Shown piece by piece: positions 19,438 through 28,370 of a stretch of 64,000 bases of DNA. The notes below the pieces were generated by a model that did no database searches, was not told where the DNA came from, and saw only the letters and a program-made list of their open reading frames with translations. Source of the stretch: Devosia sp. Leaf420 (GTDB lineage Bacteria; Pseudomonadota; Alphaproteobacteria; Rhizobiales; Devosiaceae); the NCBI RefSeq assembly GCF_001425445.1, contig NZ_LMQU01000010.1:7501-71500 (forward strand), read 5' to 3'. Every line of letters begins with the position of its first letter. The first letter of the stretch is position 1. A program made the position numbers and the translations under genes.

Positions 19438-20082
19438 ATGACCACCGATCTCATCGATCGCGTTCTGTCCATCGCGCCGGGGTCGCATCTCGACCAATTG
19501 CGCCGCCACCGCGAAGTGGCCCGCGACAATATCGAGAAAGCCTACGTAGCGCTGTTCGAACCCGTGAATACAACCGAGGTCAGTTCACTCGAGCGCTTCG
19601 CCATTGCCCGTTTCGTCACCGGTCTTCATGGCCCGCTTGTCCTTGGTACCCATTATGCCAAGGCACTCGACAGTGCCGCCGATAGGTCCGATATCGTGGC
19701 GGCAATCACGGCGGAAACCGCCGCGGGCAAAACCACCGGCCCCTATGGCACTTATCCCGAAGGCCCGCTGTCCTCGGAAAACAAGGCTGGTCTGATCTAC
19801 GCGGTGTCTTTGGAAAACCGTTCGGTGCTCGGCGAGAAACTGAGCGCGGCTCTCGAACATGCCCATCTGCTGGTCTTCCGCCCGCGCGACGCAAGCAAGG
19901 CAGCGCTCGATGCGCTCCTTGCCGCAGGCTGGAGCACGGCCGGGATCGTCACGATCTCCCAGCTTGTGGCCTTTCTCTCCTTCCAGGTACGCATCGTCGA
20001 GGGCCTCAGCGCGCTTGCAGCGCATCCGGCCGCCAACAATCTCAACGAGCGCCTCCATGAGGCAGCGTCCGCCACCGCCTGA
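19438..20082 (+). CDS. CMD-fold protein without cysteines (Avi_7170-like)
   Basis: 214 residues, ATG 19438 with AAGGA just upstream. The overall helical pattern and gene position match the CMD-domain group I recall as Avi_7170 family, relatives of carboxymuconolactone decarboxylase/AhpD. Strikingly it contains no cysteine at all, so it cannot use the C-x-x-C redox chemistry of AhpD. It follows the monooxygenase gene by 14 bp and precedes a cysteine-bearing AhpD relative by 13 bp, suggesting an obligate partner, possibly a regulatory or structural subunit. Its function is unproven. Confidence 0.8.
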   Translation: MTTDLIDRVLSIAPGSHLDQLRRHREVARDNIEKAYVALFEPVNTTEVSSLERFAIARFVTGLHGPLVLGTHYAKALDSAADRSDIVAAITAETAAGKTTGPYGTYPEGPLSSENKAGLIYAVSLENRSVLGEKLSAALEHAHLLVFRPRDASKAALDALLAAGWSTAGIVTISQLVAFLSFQVRIVEGLSALAAHPAANNLNERLHEAASATA

Positions 20083-20095
20083 GGAATTTCGACCG

Positions 20096-20683
20096 ATGTC
20101 GCACACCAATACCCCCAATATCTTTACCCAGGACGAACTCGGCTGGACCCCCTGGCTGGAGCCGCTCGCCGAAGCCGAACTGACCGAGCGCCACTGGGCC
20201 GGTCTCGTCGATGCGTCCCGCGCAAAGTCTCCCTATTTCATGCTGCTCGCGCATGATCCCGAAGTGCTCGAAGCCCGCACCAAGGCCGACAAGGATATTT
20301 TCTACAATCCCAATGGCGGCCTGCCCCGGGCCGAACGCGAACTCTCGGCCACCGCGACCTCGCGGCACAATGGCTGCATCTTCTGCGCTTCGGTCCATTC
20401 GCGCTTTGCTTCCAGCCATTCTAAGCGCCGCGACGATGTGCAGAAATTGCTCGATGAAGGCACGGGCGCCGATCTCGGCGAGCGCTGGAATGCCGTCAAG
20501 GATGCGGCTGTCGCCCTCAGCGATACCCCGATCGCCTTTGGCAGCGCGGAAATCGACAAGCTGCGCGCAGCCGGCCTCGATGATTTCGAGATCACCGACG
20601 TGATCTCGGCCTCTGCCTTCTTCAACTGGGCCAATCGCCTGATGCTATCAATCGGCGAACCACTGCCTCCGCAGCAGAAATAG
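20096..20683 (+). CDS. Alkylhydroperoxidase (AhpD)-domain protein (Avi_7169-like)
   Basis: 195 residues. The full AhpD active-site pattern is visible near residues 81-101: a Glu, 11 residues, then C-I-F-C, three residues, then His (AERELSATATSRHNGC followed by IFCASVH). The only two cysteines are those of the motif. AhpD-type proteins reduce peroxides or pass electrons through this dithiol. It is the last gene of the importer/monooxygenase run and probably protects against, or consumes, peroxide products of the flavin enzyme; that is inference. The next gene is on the other strand. Confidence 0.85.
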   Translation: MSHTNTPNIFTQDELGWTPWLEPLAEAELTERHWAGLVDASRAKSPYFMLLAHDPEVLEARTKADKDIFYNPNGGLPRAERELSATATSRHNGCIFCASVHSRFASSHSKRRDDVQKLLDEGTGADLGERWNAVKDAAVALSDTPIAFGSAEIDKLRAAGLDDFEITDVISASAFFNWANRLMLSIGEPLPPQQK

Positions 20684-20736
20684 CCTTGGAATCCGGCGTC
20701 GCTTTATAAACGCGGCGTCGGATCATTTGCCGATGG

Positions 20737-21183
20737 CTACGGCAAACAGTCCTGCGCAAAATCCTCGGTGCGGAGTGAGCCGTCAGCCGGCGCCTCTCCC
20801 AATGAGTACCAATACTGATTTGCCGCCACGACCTCGACCGTTCCGCTGTTCGAATGTCGGCCGAAGCGGACCTCTACTTGGTCATCCACGACACACGCCC
20901 TGTCGCCGTCCGACATAACAAGCCGCGTGCCCGGATAGCCCTTCGTCGTCAGCGCCGTTCCAATGGCATCAGCCAATTCGTCATCATCTGCGTCGAGATG
21001 TTCGCTCCCCGCGGCCGTGGCAATGCGCGCAACCTGGTAGAGATCGAACATGCTTGCGCGGCCGCTTGATCCATCAAAGGGCGGACCCGCCGGGATATCG
21101 CCTTCGATGATATCCTGCGCGTGCGCGGCAGAGATCAGCATCGTCGCCAAGGCAAGAACCGTCAGAAGTCTCGATGCCCTCAT
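20737..21183 (-). CDS. Secreted hypothetical protein
   Basis: 148 residues. A clear signal peptide (about 1-22, ending AHA before QDI) is followed by a small acidic domain with two cysteines (RACVVDD and the C-terminal QDCLP) that could form a disulfide in the periplasm. I do not recognise the family. It lies convergent to the AhpD-like gene and 57 bp downstream of the soluble chemoreceptor gene, on the latter's strand. It may be read through from it or have its own promoter. Confidence 0.7.
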   Translation of the reverse strand: MRASRLLTVLALATMLISAAHAQDIIEGDIPAGPPFDGSSGRASMFDLYQVARIATAAGSEHLDADDDELADAIGTALTTKGYPGTRLVMSDGDRACVVDDQVEVRFGRHSNSGTVEVVAANQYWYSLGEAPADGSLRTEDFAQDCLP

Positions 21184-21239
21184 GGCTACACTCCCAATCG
21201 GTTCATTCTGCCGCAGAACAAGATCACCCTGACTTACGA

Positions 21240-22967
21240 TTATGCAGCGTGACTGTTAGTCCCGAGATGAACCGTCGAGCGCTGGCCTTGCGGGATTGAG
21301 GTTCCGTCGCGCTGGACCTGACGCCGGTTGAGCTTGAACAGGTCGACCAGTTGCGCGAGCGCATCGGCACCGTGCTGCAGCGTCGCACTGATCTCGGTCG
21401 TGCGGTCGCTCATCATGGCGTTTTCCTGGGTCATCCGGCCAAGCTCGCCCACCGAACTATTGATCTCGCGCAGCCCTATGGACTGATCCTGTGCGGCGCT
21501 CGCAATCGCATCGACATTCTGGTCGATCGCCTTCACCAGTTCTTCAATTTCCCGGATGGTTTCACCGGTCCGGCCGACGAGACGCACCCCGTCCATGACC
21601 TTGGCGCCCGAATTGCTGATCAGGACCTTGATGTCCTTTGCAGCCTTGGCCGAGCGCTGGGCCAGTTCGCGCACTTCGCGCGCAACGACGGCAAAGCCCT
21701 TGCCCGCATCGCCCGCACGCGCCGCTTCGACGCTGGCGTTGAGCGCGAGAAGGTTGGTCTGGAAGGCGATGTCGTCGATCACCCCGATGATCTTGTTGAT
21801 CTCGCCCGACGCCAGTTCGATATCTTCCATCGCGCTGACCGTCTCGGTCACGACCAGCGTCGAGGCCTTCGTCGATTCGCGCGCGGTCTGGACGAGCTTG
21901 CGGGTTTCCTCGGTGTTGGTGGCCGATGAGCGGACCGTCGTCATGATCTGCTCGAGGGAGGCCGAGGTCTGGCGCAAGGCGGCTTGCTGCTGCTGGGAAC
22001 GGTCCGAGAGCTGCAAGGCCGCCTCATACATTTCCTGGCTGCTTTTGCGCACGTCGCCGGTCTGACCCAAGACACTGACCAGCGTCTTCTGGATTTCGCC
22101 GATGGCCATATTGTAGTCGGCCCGCAGGCGCTCGAATTCGCCCACCAGCGGATAATCGAGGGTCACGCGGATATTGCACTGCGACAGCCGATTGAGCGCT
22201 GCGCCCAATTCTTCGACGGCCGACATGCGCTCCGTTACGTCGGTCGCAAATTTGACGACCTTGAACACATGGCCCTTGTCGTCGAGGATGGGATTATAGG
22301 ACGCCTGGATGAAGACGCGCTTGCCACCCTTGCCGAAGCGGAGGAACTGGTCGGTCACGAACTGCCCGGCCGCGAGCTTTTTCCAGAACTGCCGATATTC
22401 GGTCGAGTTCGCATAGTCCGGCGCGCAGAACATCGCGTGGTGACGGCCGACGATCTCGCCGGCGCTATAGCCAAGCACGGAAAGGAAGTTTTCGTTCGCC
22501 CCGAGGATCGTGCCATCGGGCGTAAATTCGATCACGGCTTGCGCGCGCGATAGGGCCGCCAGTTTCCCGTCGTCCTCGGCGCTCTTCATTTTGGCCGGAG
22601 TGATATCGGTCGCGATCTTGACGACCTTATAAGGCTTGCCGCGCCGGAAGACCGGATTGTAGGTGGCTTCGATCCAGATCTCGTCCTTGGCCTTGGTGAT
22701 CCGCTTATACTGGCCCTGGTCGAACTCGCCCTTGGCAAGGTTGGACCAGAACGCCTGATAGGCCGGCTTTTCGGCATCTTCGGGCAGAACGAACATGCGA
22801 TGGTGCTTGCCCACGATTTCCGAGCGGTCATAGCCGAGCGCCTTGCAGAAATTGGCATTGGCATCGAGAATATTGCCCATGAGGTCAAACTCAATGATCG
22901 CCTGCGATCGGCCGATCGCTGCCAACACAGCATCTGAATCGGAATCCTTGGGAGCAAAGATCGGCAT
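21240..22967 (-). CDS. Cytoplasmic methyl-accepting chemotaxis protein with two PAS domains
   Basis: 575 residues without membrane segments. Two similar PAS domains (about 14-125 and 136-247, each with a G-Y-[DS]-x-x-E-I-V-G-[KR]-H-H-x-M-F segment) precede a chemoreceptor signalling domain, whose tip [22 protein letters not shown] lies near residue 390. The C terminus ends LGTNSHAA, with no CheR-binding pentapeptide. Twin-PAS soluble receptors often sense internal redox state through bound cofactors; none can be confirmed here. The start was chosen because AGGA lies 8 bp upstream of ATG 22967; a longer frame adds an unrelated N-terminal tail. Confidence 0.9.
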   Translation of the reverse strand: MPIFAPKDSDSDAVLAAIGRSQAIIEFDLMGNILDANANFCKALGYDRSEIVGKHHRMFVLPEDAEKPAYQAFWSNLAKGEFDQGQYKRITKAKDEIWIEATYNPVFRRGKPYKVVKIATDITPAKMKSAEDDGKLAALSRAQAVIEFTPDGTILGANENFLSVLGYSAGEIVGRHHAMFCAPDYANSTEYRQFWKKLAAGQFVTDQFLRFGKGGKRVFIQASYNPILDDKGHVFKVVKFATDVTERMSAVEELGAALNRLSQCNIRVTLDYPLVGEFERLRADYNMAIGEIQKTLVSVLGQTGDVRKSSQEMYEAALQLSDRSQQQQAALRQTSASLEQIMTTVRSSATNTEETRKLVQTARESTKASTLVVTETVSAMEDIELASGEINKIIGVIDDIAFQTNLLALNASVEAARAGDAGKGFAVVAREVRELAQRSAKAAKDIKVLISNSGAKVMDGVRLVGRTGETIREIEELVKAIDQNVDAIASAAQDQSIGLREINSSVGELGRMTQENAMMSDRTTEISATLQHGADALAQLVDLFKLNRRQVQRDGTSIPQGQRSTVHLGTNSHAA

Positions 22968-23173
22968 GCACGTCATCCTGTATTGGAAAGAGGGGCGCCA
23001 AGCGCTTGCCTTGCCAATCCAAAGACTTGAGGCCACTCGGTATTCCCCGCAATCACGGAAGAAAGATCCAAGCAGAACGCGCACCGAACTGACTGCCCTA
23101 TTTAGGGCTTAGATTTTCAAATATTGGTTAATTACAGTCCAAACCAAGACTAGATTGCGCCCTGAAAATTCAG

Positions 23174-23617
23174 ATGACACTCATCCTTCGCACTGCGTCC
23201 GATGCCGATATCCCGGCGATTTTCGATGTCCGCACAAGCGTGAAAGAAAATCACATCTCGCTCGAGCGGATGGCCGAAATGGGCATTACGCCCCAAACGA
23301 TCGCCGCGGCGCTCAGCGCGCAACCCTGCATCTGGGTCGCAGAACAGGATGGCGAGGTGATTGGCTTTGCCATGGCCGATACCGACGAGGCCTGCGTCTT
23401 CGCCCTCTTCGTCCGCCCGGAATGGGAAGGCCATGGCATTGGCCGCCGTCTCATGGACCGCGCCGAAGCGTTCCTCTTCGCGCACCATGACACCATTTGG
23501 CTTGGGACCGACGCGACCTCGGGCGCCGCGCGCTTTTACGACCGGCTCGGCTGGGTGCGAAAACACCAAATGGACAGCGGCGATACCCGCTTCGAAAAGC
23601 AACGCGCGCCGTCCTAA
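23174..23617 (+). CDS. GNAT-family N-acetyltransferase
   Basis: 147 residues with a complete GNAT fold: N-terminal LILRTASDADIPAIFDVRTS, a central beta strand ACVFALFVRPEWEG, the acetyl-CoA pyrophosphate loop HGIGRRLMDRAE (R/Q-x-x-G-x-G/A pattern) and C-terminal GAARFYDRLGW. It moves an acetyl group from acetyl-CoA to an amine; the acceptor is not predictable. It is divergent from the soluble chemoreceptor gene and convergent with the globin gene, so it is probably a single-gene unit. Confidence 0.88.
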   Translation: MTLILRTASDADIPAIFDVRTSVKENHISLERMAEMGITPQTIAAALSAQPCIWVAEQDGEVIGFAMADTDEACVFALFVRPEWEGHGIGRRLMDRAEAFLFAHHDTIWLGTDATSGAARFYDRLGWVRKHQMDSGDTRFEKQRAPS

Positions 23618-23627
23618 AGCTCTGCCC

Positions 23628-24098
23628 TCAACTGCCCCCGGGACTATACGGCCCCTTGGCCTCGCCCCAACCCCAGCGCGGCATTGGTACCATTTCGGAA
23701 ACCGTGGCGCCGGGCTGAGAATTGATCACCGCAAGGCGCGATCCCCATTCAAGATAGCTGATCAAGGCCGAAGCAAATTCGGGATCTGCCGGAAGCCCGA
23801 GATCGGTATAGCTATCGAGCAACAGATTGATCCACCGCCGCCGCATCGGCTCGGAAAGCTGGCGGTTGAGATGGTGCCGCACCATTTCAAGATGCCCGCC
23901 ATGCGCTTCGGAATAAAATGGCGGCCCACCCATGACCTCGGCCAAAAACTCGGCCACGTGACGCGGATGCTCGGGATCCATCCGCTCAAAAACCGGCTGC
24001 AGCAGGTCATCGGCGTGAACGCGCTGATAAAATGCCTGGGTGAGACGGGACAGTGCATCGATGCCCCCGATCCAGTCATATAGGCTAGGTGTCGTCAT
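23628..24098 (-). CDS. Truncated haemoglobin, group II (trHbO-like)
   Basis: About 156 residues from MTTPSLYDWIGG; the ATG at 24098 has GAGGAG 6 bp upstream, whereas an upstream in-frame start lacks one. Features of the 2-on-2 globin family are visible: YDWIGGIDALSRLTQAFYQRV, the FLAEVMGGPPFYSEAHGGHLEMVRHHL segment holding the proximal His, and RWINLLLDSYTDLGL. These small haem proteins bind O2 and NO and are linked to oxidative or nitrosative stress. The gene is divergent from an HxlR regulator with a 59-bp shared promoter region, a layout that suggests direct regulation. Confidence 0.9.
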   Translation of the reverse strand: MTTPSLYDWIGGIDALSRLTQAFYQRVHADDLLQPVFERMDPEHPRHVAEFLAEVMGGPPFYSEAHGGHLEMVRHHLNRQLSEPMRRRWINLLLDSYTDLGLPADPEFASALISYLEWGSRLAVINSQPGATVSEMVPMPRWGWGEAKGPYSPGGS

Positions 24099-24157
24099 GG
24101 CGCTCTCCTCAGGCGCCACTTTGCTGAGACCCGGTCCTTTCGACAAGGAGTTACCCG

Positions 24158-24493
24158 ATGGTGAGTACCCCTGGCTTTGATGCCAAGATGATCGACTGCC
24201 CGGCCCTCGTCACCATTCAACTCGTCTCGGGCAAATGGAAGACGCGTATCCTCTGGCATCTGCGCCATGGCGAGGCTGGCTTTGGCGAACTCAAACGCGC
24301 GCTCCCCGGCATATCGCCGAAGGTGCTGACCGATCACCTCGACGCGCTCGTCTCCGATGGACTGCTGAAACGTTTGGAGCGAAAAGAGAAAAATGTCGTC
24401 CATAGCGCCTATGACTATAGCGACTATGGCCGAACCCTTATTCCGGTCCTCGACGCCTTGGGCAATTGGGGCCTTTCACACCGCGCTCAGTAG
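24158..24493 (+). CDS. HxlR-family transcriptional regulator
   Basis: 111 residues forming one winged-helix HxlR/DUF24 domain: an N-terminal Cys (CPALVTIQLVSGKWKTRIL), the recognition region FGELKRALPGISPKVLTDHL, and the wing GLLKRLERKEKNVVHSAYDYSDYG. Members use the N-terminal cysteine to sense aldehydes, quinones or oxidants. AAGGAG sits 7 bp upstream of the ATG. It is divergent from the truncated-haemoglobin gene, and the small shared gap is its most likely operator site. Confidence 0.92.
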   Translation: MVSTPGFDAKMIDCPALVTIQLVSGKWKTRILWHLRHGEAGFGELKRALPGISPKVLTDHLDALVSDGLLKRLERKEKNVVHSAYDYSDYGRTLIPVLDALGNWGLSHRAQ

Positions 24494-24605
24494 GCCAAGG
24501 CCCCCGGCTCCAGCGCCATTTAACGTCCCGCTAAGCTAACCCACGCTCCGCAGTTTCGTTCGCCCACGGAATTTAATACAAATTGCCGCGCTTGGGGGAT
24601 CGCAG

Positions 24606-25649
24606 ATGCGGATCGTTATCGTCGAGGACAATCGCACCAATCTCGAGGTGCTGAAAAAGCTCGTCAGTCGGTTTCCCGATGTGACGGTCTCGGCCTTTTC
24701 CGAAGCGCATTCGGCGCTCGCCGATGCGGTGATGAACCCTTGCGATCTGATGATCGTCGACAATGTCATGCCCGGCATGTCGGGCATCGATCTGATTTCC
24801 CATATCCGCAAACTGCCAAGCCATCATCATGTGCCGCTCGTGATGATCACCGCCGATGCCGATCGGCCGACGCGGCTGGCAGCGATCGATGCCGGCGCCA
24901 CCGACTTTCTCGCCAAGCCTGTCGATCCGCTCGAACTGCGCTCGCGCCTCACCAATCTCCTTGCCCTTCGTCGCGCCCAGAACCAGCTCGAAGACCGCGC
25001 CGTGCATCTCGAAGCAGAGGTCGCGCAAGCCACGGTGCATTTGCAGCGGCGCGAAGAGGACATGATCTACCGTCTCGCCCGCGCCATCGAAGTGCGCGAC
25101 CATGAAACCGGCGACCACGTCGAACGCGTCGCGCGCATTGCCGGCACGATCGCCGAGGAAATGGGCCTCGATCAAAAATTCGTCCGCACCCTCTGGCTCG
25201 CGGCCCCGCTCCACGATGTCGGCAAGATCGGCATCTCCGATGCCATCCTCAATAAATCGGGCAAGCTGACCGAAGGCGAATGGGCGCAAATGCGGGCCCA
25301 TCCGCTGATCGGCGCCGATATCCTCGCCAATGGCGATTCCGACATGCTGCGCATGGCCGAAGAGATCGCGCGGTGCCACCACGAGAAATGGGACGGCACC
25401 GGCTATCCCCATGGGCTAGTCGCCGAAACTATTCCGCTCGCCGCCCGCATCACGGCCGTCGCCGATGTGCTCGACGCCCTCTGCAGCGCCAGAAGCTACA
25501 AGATGGCCTGGGCCGCCGAGGCCGCACGCGACGAACTCGTGCGTTGTTCCGGCACGCATTTCGATCCGGCCTGTATCGCGGCCCTTGTCCGCGCCTGGCC
25601 ACGCATTGCCCCGATCTGCGGCAATGCCATGCAATCCAACGCAGCGTGA
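24606..25649 (+). CDS. HD-GYP response regulator (c-di-GMP phosphodiesterase type)
   Basis: 347 residues. The N-terminal receiver domain (1-120) has the acidic pair (VEDN), the phospho-acceptor Asp in MIVDNVMPGMSG and the Lys in AKPVDPLEL. After a short linker the HD-GYP domain (about 155-340) shows HDVGKIGISDAIL and HHEKWDGTGYPHG, so the metal-binding HD and GYP motifs are intact. Such proteins hydrolyse cyclic di-GMP when phosphorylated. A GGGGGA site lies 6 bp upstream of the ATG. The gene leads a tight three-gene unit (gaps of 12 and 1 bp) with a SUOX-like exported protein and a hybrid kinase, the likely phosphodonor. Confidence 0.95.
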   Translation: MRIVIVEDNRTNLEVLKKLVSRFPDVTVSAFSEAHSALADAVMNPCDLMIVDNVMPGMSGIDLISHIRKLPSHHHVPLVMITADADRPTRLAAIDAGATDFLAKPVDPLELRSRLTNLLALRRAQNQLEDRAVHLEAEVAQATVHLQRREEDMIYRLARAIEVRDHETGDHVERVARIAGTIAEEMGLDQKFVRTLWLAAPLHDVGKIGISDAILNKSGKLTEGEWAQMRAHPLIGADILANGDSDMLRMAEEIARCHHEKWDGTGYPHGLVAETIPLAARITAVADVLDALCSARSYKMAWAAEAARDELVRCSGTHFDPACIAALVRAWPRIAPICGNAMQSNAA

Positions 25650-25661
25650 AAGGTGCGTACC

Positions 25662-26162
25662 ATGCTTCGACTAGCATCTTCCCTTGCCCTCATTCTGATC
25701 GCCACAGCCCCAAGCTGGGCCGGTGAACTGGCAAAGCCGGCCGCCGAGCCGATCCTGAAAGTTCAAGGCGCCATCACCACGATGAACGATGGCGAAACCG
25801 CTGCTTTCGATCTCTCCATGCTCGATGCCCTGCCCCAGCACACGATCAAGGCGACGACGCCCTGGTATGATGGCGAACACGAATTCAGCGGCGTCGTCAT
25901 CGGCGATCTGCTGGAGACGCTTGGCGCCAGCGGCGAGAGCGTCACGGTGACGGCACTCAATGATTATTCGGCCGAAATCCCGATGGAGGATATCAAGGAC
26001 TACCCAGTCATCCTCGCGACGCGCGTCGATGGCGAGGAGCTCTCTGTCCGCGACAAAGGCCCGCTTTTCGTCATCTATCCGTTCGACGAGCATCCGGACC
26101 TCTATAATGAGGTGATCTTCTCGCGTTCGGTCTGGCAGGTTGCCAGCCTGACGGTTCACTGA
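25662..26162 (+). CDS. SUOX-like (molybdopterin-oxidoreductase fold) exported protein lacking the Mo-ligand Cys
   Basis: 166 residues. A signal peptide (about 1-21, ending SWA before GELAK) sends it to the periplasm. The rest matches the small oxidoreductase molybdopterin-binding fold of the sulfite-oxidase superfamily (HEFSGVVIGDLLETLG and KGPLFVIYPFD). The protein has no cysteine, so the residue that coordinates molybdenum in catalytic members is absent. It sits between HD-GYP and hybrid-kinase genes, ending 1 bp before the kinase start. A ligand-binding or sensory partner for the kinase is more likely than an enzyme. ATG 25662 was preferred to GTG 25653 because AAAGG is spaced 8 bp from it. 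Confidence 0.82.
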   Translation: MLRLASSLALILIATAPSWAGELAKPAAEPILKVQGAITTMNDGETAAFDLSMLDALPQHTIKATTPWYDGEHEFSGVVIGDLLETLGASGESVTVTALNDYSAEIPMEDIKDYPVILATRVDGEELSVRDKGPLFVIYPFDEHPDLYNEVIFSRSVWQVASLTVH

Positions 26163-26163
26163 G

Positions 26164-28287
26164 ATGCCGACGGCAACAGCCAGAGCCCGGCAAGTTGTGT
26201 CCCGCAGGATCGGGCGGGGCATCGTCTTTCTGACCCTTCTCAGCGTCGTCCTGCTCAGTTCGGTCATCTGGCTTTTCGCCGGTCTCAGCGAGCGCCAGAA
26301 CACCATTCGCTCCGGCGTGCGCGAGGACATCAGTTGGGCAGCCTACCAGGCCGACCGTGAAGCCGCGCGCCTCATCGAAGCGATCCAGACCGCACAGATC
26401 GACCATGACGTCGGCGACGTTTCCATGCGCTTCGATCTCCTGTTCAGCCGCACCCATCTCCTGACCCAAGGGTCCTATACCGAGATTTTCCCGGCATCGT
26501 CCCTCGTCGGACAAAAGGCGGCCGCGGCCAATCGCGCCATCAATTCCATGGTCGCGACCATGGATGGCCTTGCCGCCGACCCCGCCAGTTTCCCCGCTGA
26601 AGCCGCCGAAATTCTCGGCATGGCGCAGGCCGCGCGGCAGGCAACGGGCGATCTCCTCGTCGCGACCAATTCCGCATTCAATGAAATTCGCGTCGAAGAG
26701 CGCAACGAGACACTCTTCATCTATTGGCGCATCGGCCTCAGCGTTGCCGCGCTGACCATTGCCTTGGTGCTGATCGTCGCCCTTCTTGGCGTCCAGCTCT
26801 ATCATCTCTCCCGCAGCGGTCGGGAAGTCGAACTTCTCAGCCGCCGCAACGAGCGCATCGCCAAGAAGGCCAAGAGCGCAAGCGCGGCAAAGTCGGCGTT
26901 CCTTGCTACCATGAGCCACGAAATTCGTACCCCGCTCAACGGCATCATCGGCATGACCGAACTGTTGCGCGGCTCGCGCCTCGAGCGCGACCAGATGCAT
27001 CAGGTGGAGACCATCCGGCTTTCCGGCGACATGCTGCTCGATGTCATCAACGACATCCTCGATTATTCCAAGCTCGAAGCCGGCGCCGTGCGGTTCGAAC
27101 CGATCCGCGTCAGCCTGCGCGAAACCATGGTGCCGATCGAGCGGATGATGAGCGTCCGCGCCGAAACGGCAGGGCTCAAACTCGTCTTCGACTATCCCGA
27201 TGTCAGCGTCTTCGTCGATGCCAATCGCATCAGGCAGGTGTTGGTCAACCTCATCGGCAATGCCATCAAGTTCACGCCCGCCGGATCCGTCGTCGTCACC
27301 GGCACGGTGCGCGGCGATCGGCTGAAACTCGAGGTGCGCGATACTGGCCCCGGGATTTCCGAAGCGGACCGCCAAAAACTCTTCCGCGAATTCAGCCAGA
27401 TCGACAGCTCCAATACGCGCTCCTTTGGCGGCACCGGGCTCGGGCTTGCCATATGCCGGCGCCTCGTCAATGTCATGGATGGCAAGATCGGGGTGGAAAG
27501 CGCCGTCGGGCTCGGCAGCACCTTCTGGTTCGATCTGCCGGCCGGGCCAGTCGAGACGATCGACGAAAACCATATCGAGCTGGAGACGCTTCCGCCGGTG
27601 CAGCTTGGCGGCACCGTGCTCGTCGTCGATGACAATCCCATCAATCGCGATGTCGCCGTCGGCCTCCTTGCCAAGCTTGGCCTCGATGCCGTCGCGACCT
27701 GCAATGGGCAGGAGGCGCTCGAAATGCTGGCCGCCTCGCGCTTCGATCTTGTCCTCATGGACATGCAGATGCCGCAGATGGATGGCCTTGAAGCAACGCG
27801 GCAATTGCGCGCCAGGGGTTTTGCGCTGCCCGTCGTGGGCCTGACAGCCAATGCGTTCGAATCCGATCGCGAGGCCTGCCTCGATGCCGGCATGGACGAT
27901 CATTCGGCGAAGCCCCTGACTACCGTCAAGCTGACCGACATCTTGCAAAAGCACCTCTCGCCCGAGGCTGTCCAGCTCGCGCCTCTCTCCGAGAATGAGG
28001 TGGACAAGGACCATCAGGAAAGTCTCAGAGAAGCCCTCGGCGAAGACGAGTTCGACCGCCTCGTCGAAGACTTCATCCAATCCTGCGAGCATATGCTGGC
28101 CCAGGCGCAACTGGCGCTGTCAAAGGGCGACGCCGATGGATTGGATCAGGTTCTACATACGCTCAAGGGCGCGGCTCTGACGCTTGGCTTCGTCTCCCTC
28201 GCCGATGCAGCCCAAGCCGAGCGCAGCAAAACTCTGCACACTGTCCGCCTCGAAGACATTCGTCACCACTGCCAGGTGGCCGCGTAG
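26164..28287 (+). CDS. Hybrid sensor histidine kinase with receiver and HPt domains
   Basis: 707 residues. Two membrane helices (about 18-40 and 190-215) flank a periplasmic helical sensor region of ~150 residues. Then come the H box [17 protein letters not shown] (~255), ATPase boxes [20 protein letters not shown] and [12 protein letters not shown], a receiver domain (about 480-600; Asp in [13 protein letters not shown], Lys in SAKP), and a C-terminal histidine phosphotransfer domain with [11 protein letters not shown]. It can therefore run a complete His-Asp-His relay within one chain, ending presumably on the receiver of the HD-GYP protein encoded two genes upstream. The periplasmic region may read the SUOX-like partner. 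Confidence 0.95.
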   Translation: MPTATARARQVVSRRIGRGIVFLTLLSVVLLSSVIWLFAGLSERQNTIRSGVREDISWAAYQADREAARLIEAIQTAQIDHDVGDVSMRFDLLFSRTHLLTQGSYTEIFPASSLVGQKAAAANRAINSMVATMDGLAADPASFPAEAAEILGMAQAARQATGDLLVATNSAFNEIRVEERNETLFIYWRIGLSVAALTIALVLIVALLGVQLYHLSRSGREVELLSRRNERIAKKAKSASAAKSAFLATMSHEIRTPLNGIIGMTELLRGSRLERDQMHQVETIRLSGDMLLDVINDILDYSKLEAGAVRFEPIRVSLRETMVPIERMMSVRAETAGLKLVFDYPDVSVFVDANRIRQVLVNLIGNAIKFTPAGSVVVTGTVRGDRLKLEVRDTGPGISEADRQKLFREFSQIDSSNTRSFGGTGLGLAICRRLVNVMDGKIGVESAVGLGSTFWFDLPAGPVETIDENHIELETLPPVQLGGTVLVVDDNPINRDVAVGLLAKLGLDAVATCNGQEALEMLAASRFDLVLMDMQMPQMDGLEATRQLRARGFALPVVGLTANAFESDREACLDAGMDDHSAKPLTTVKLTDILQKHLSPEAVQLAPLSENEVDKDHQESLREALGEDEFDRLVEDFIQSCEHMLAQAQLALSKGDADGLDQVLHTLKGAALTLGFVSLADAAQAERSKTLHTVRLEDIRHHCQVAA

Positions 28288-28322
28288 CCTCGGCGCACGT
28301 CGTCCAACGAGCCGCCGAAAAC

Positions 28323-28352
28323 AAAAAGGCCGGGCACTGCGCCCGGCCTTTT
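28323..28352. terminator. Bidirectional terminator between the hybrid kinase and DUF4167 genes
   Basis: Stem GGCCGGGC (28328-28335) with GCCCGGCC (28341-28348), flanked by A5 on the left and T4 on the right, so it can stop transcripts from both convergent genes. Confidence 0.88.
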
Positions 28353-28370
28353 CAATTCTGAAAGCAGTGC

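Noticed and set aside
20690..20730. Terminator after the AhpD-like gene
   Set aside because: The GGCGTCG motif repeats directly and pairs only imperfectly; no T tract follows.
26071..28110. 679-codon open frame on the minus strand opposite the hybrid kinase
   Set aside because: It is a high-GC mirror of the kinase gene. The plus frame has all kinase motifs; the minus one has no family resemblance and Asp/His-rich composition typical of antisense frames.
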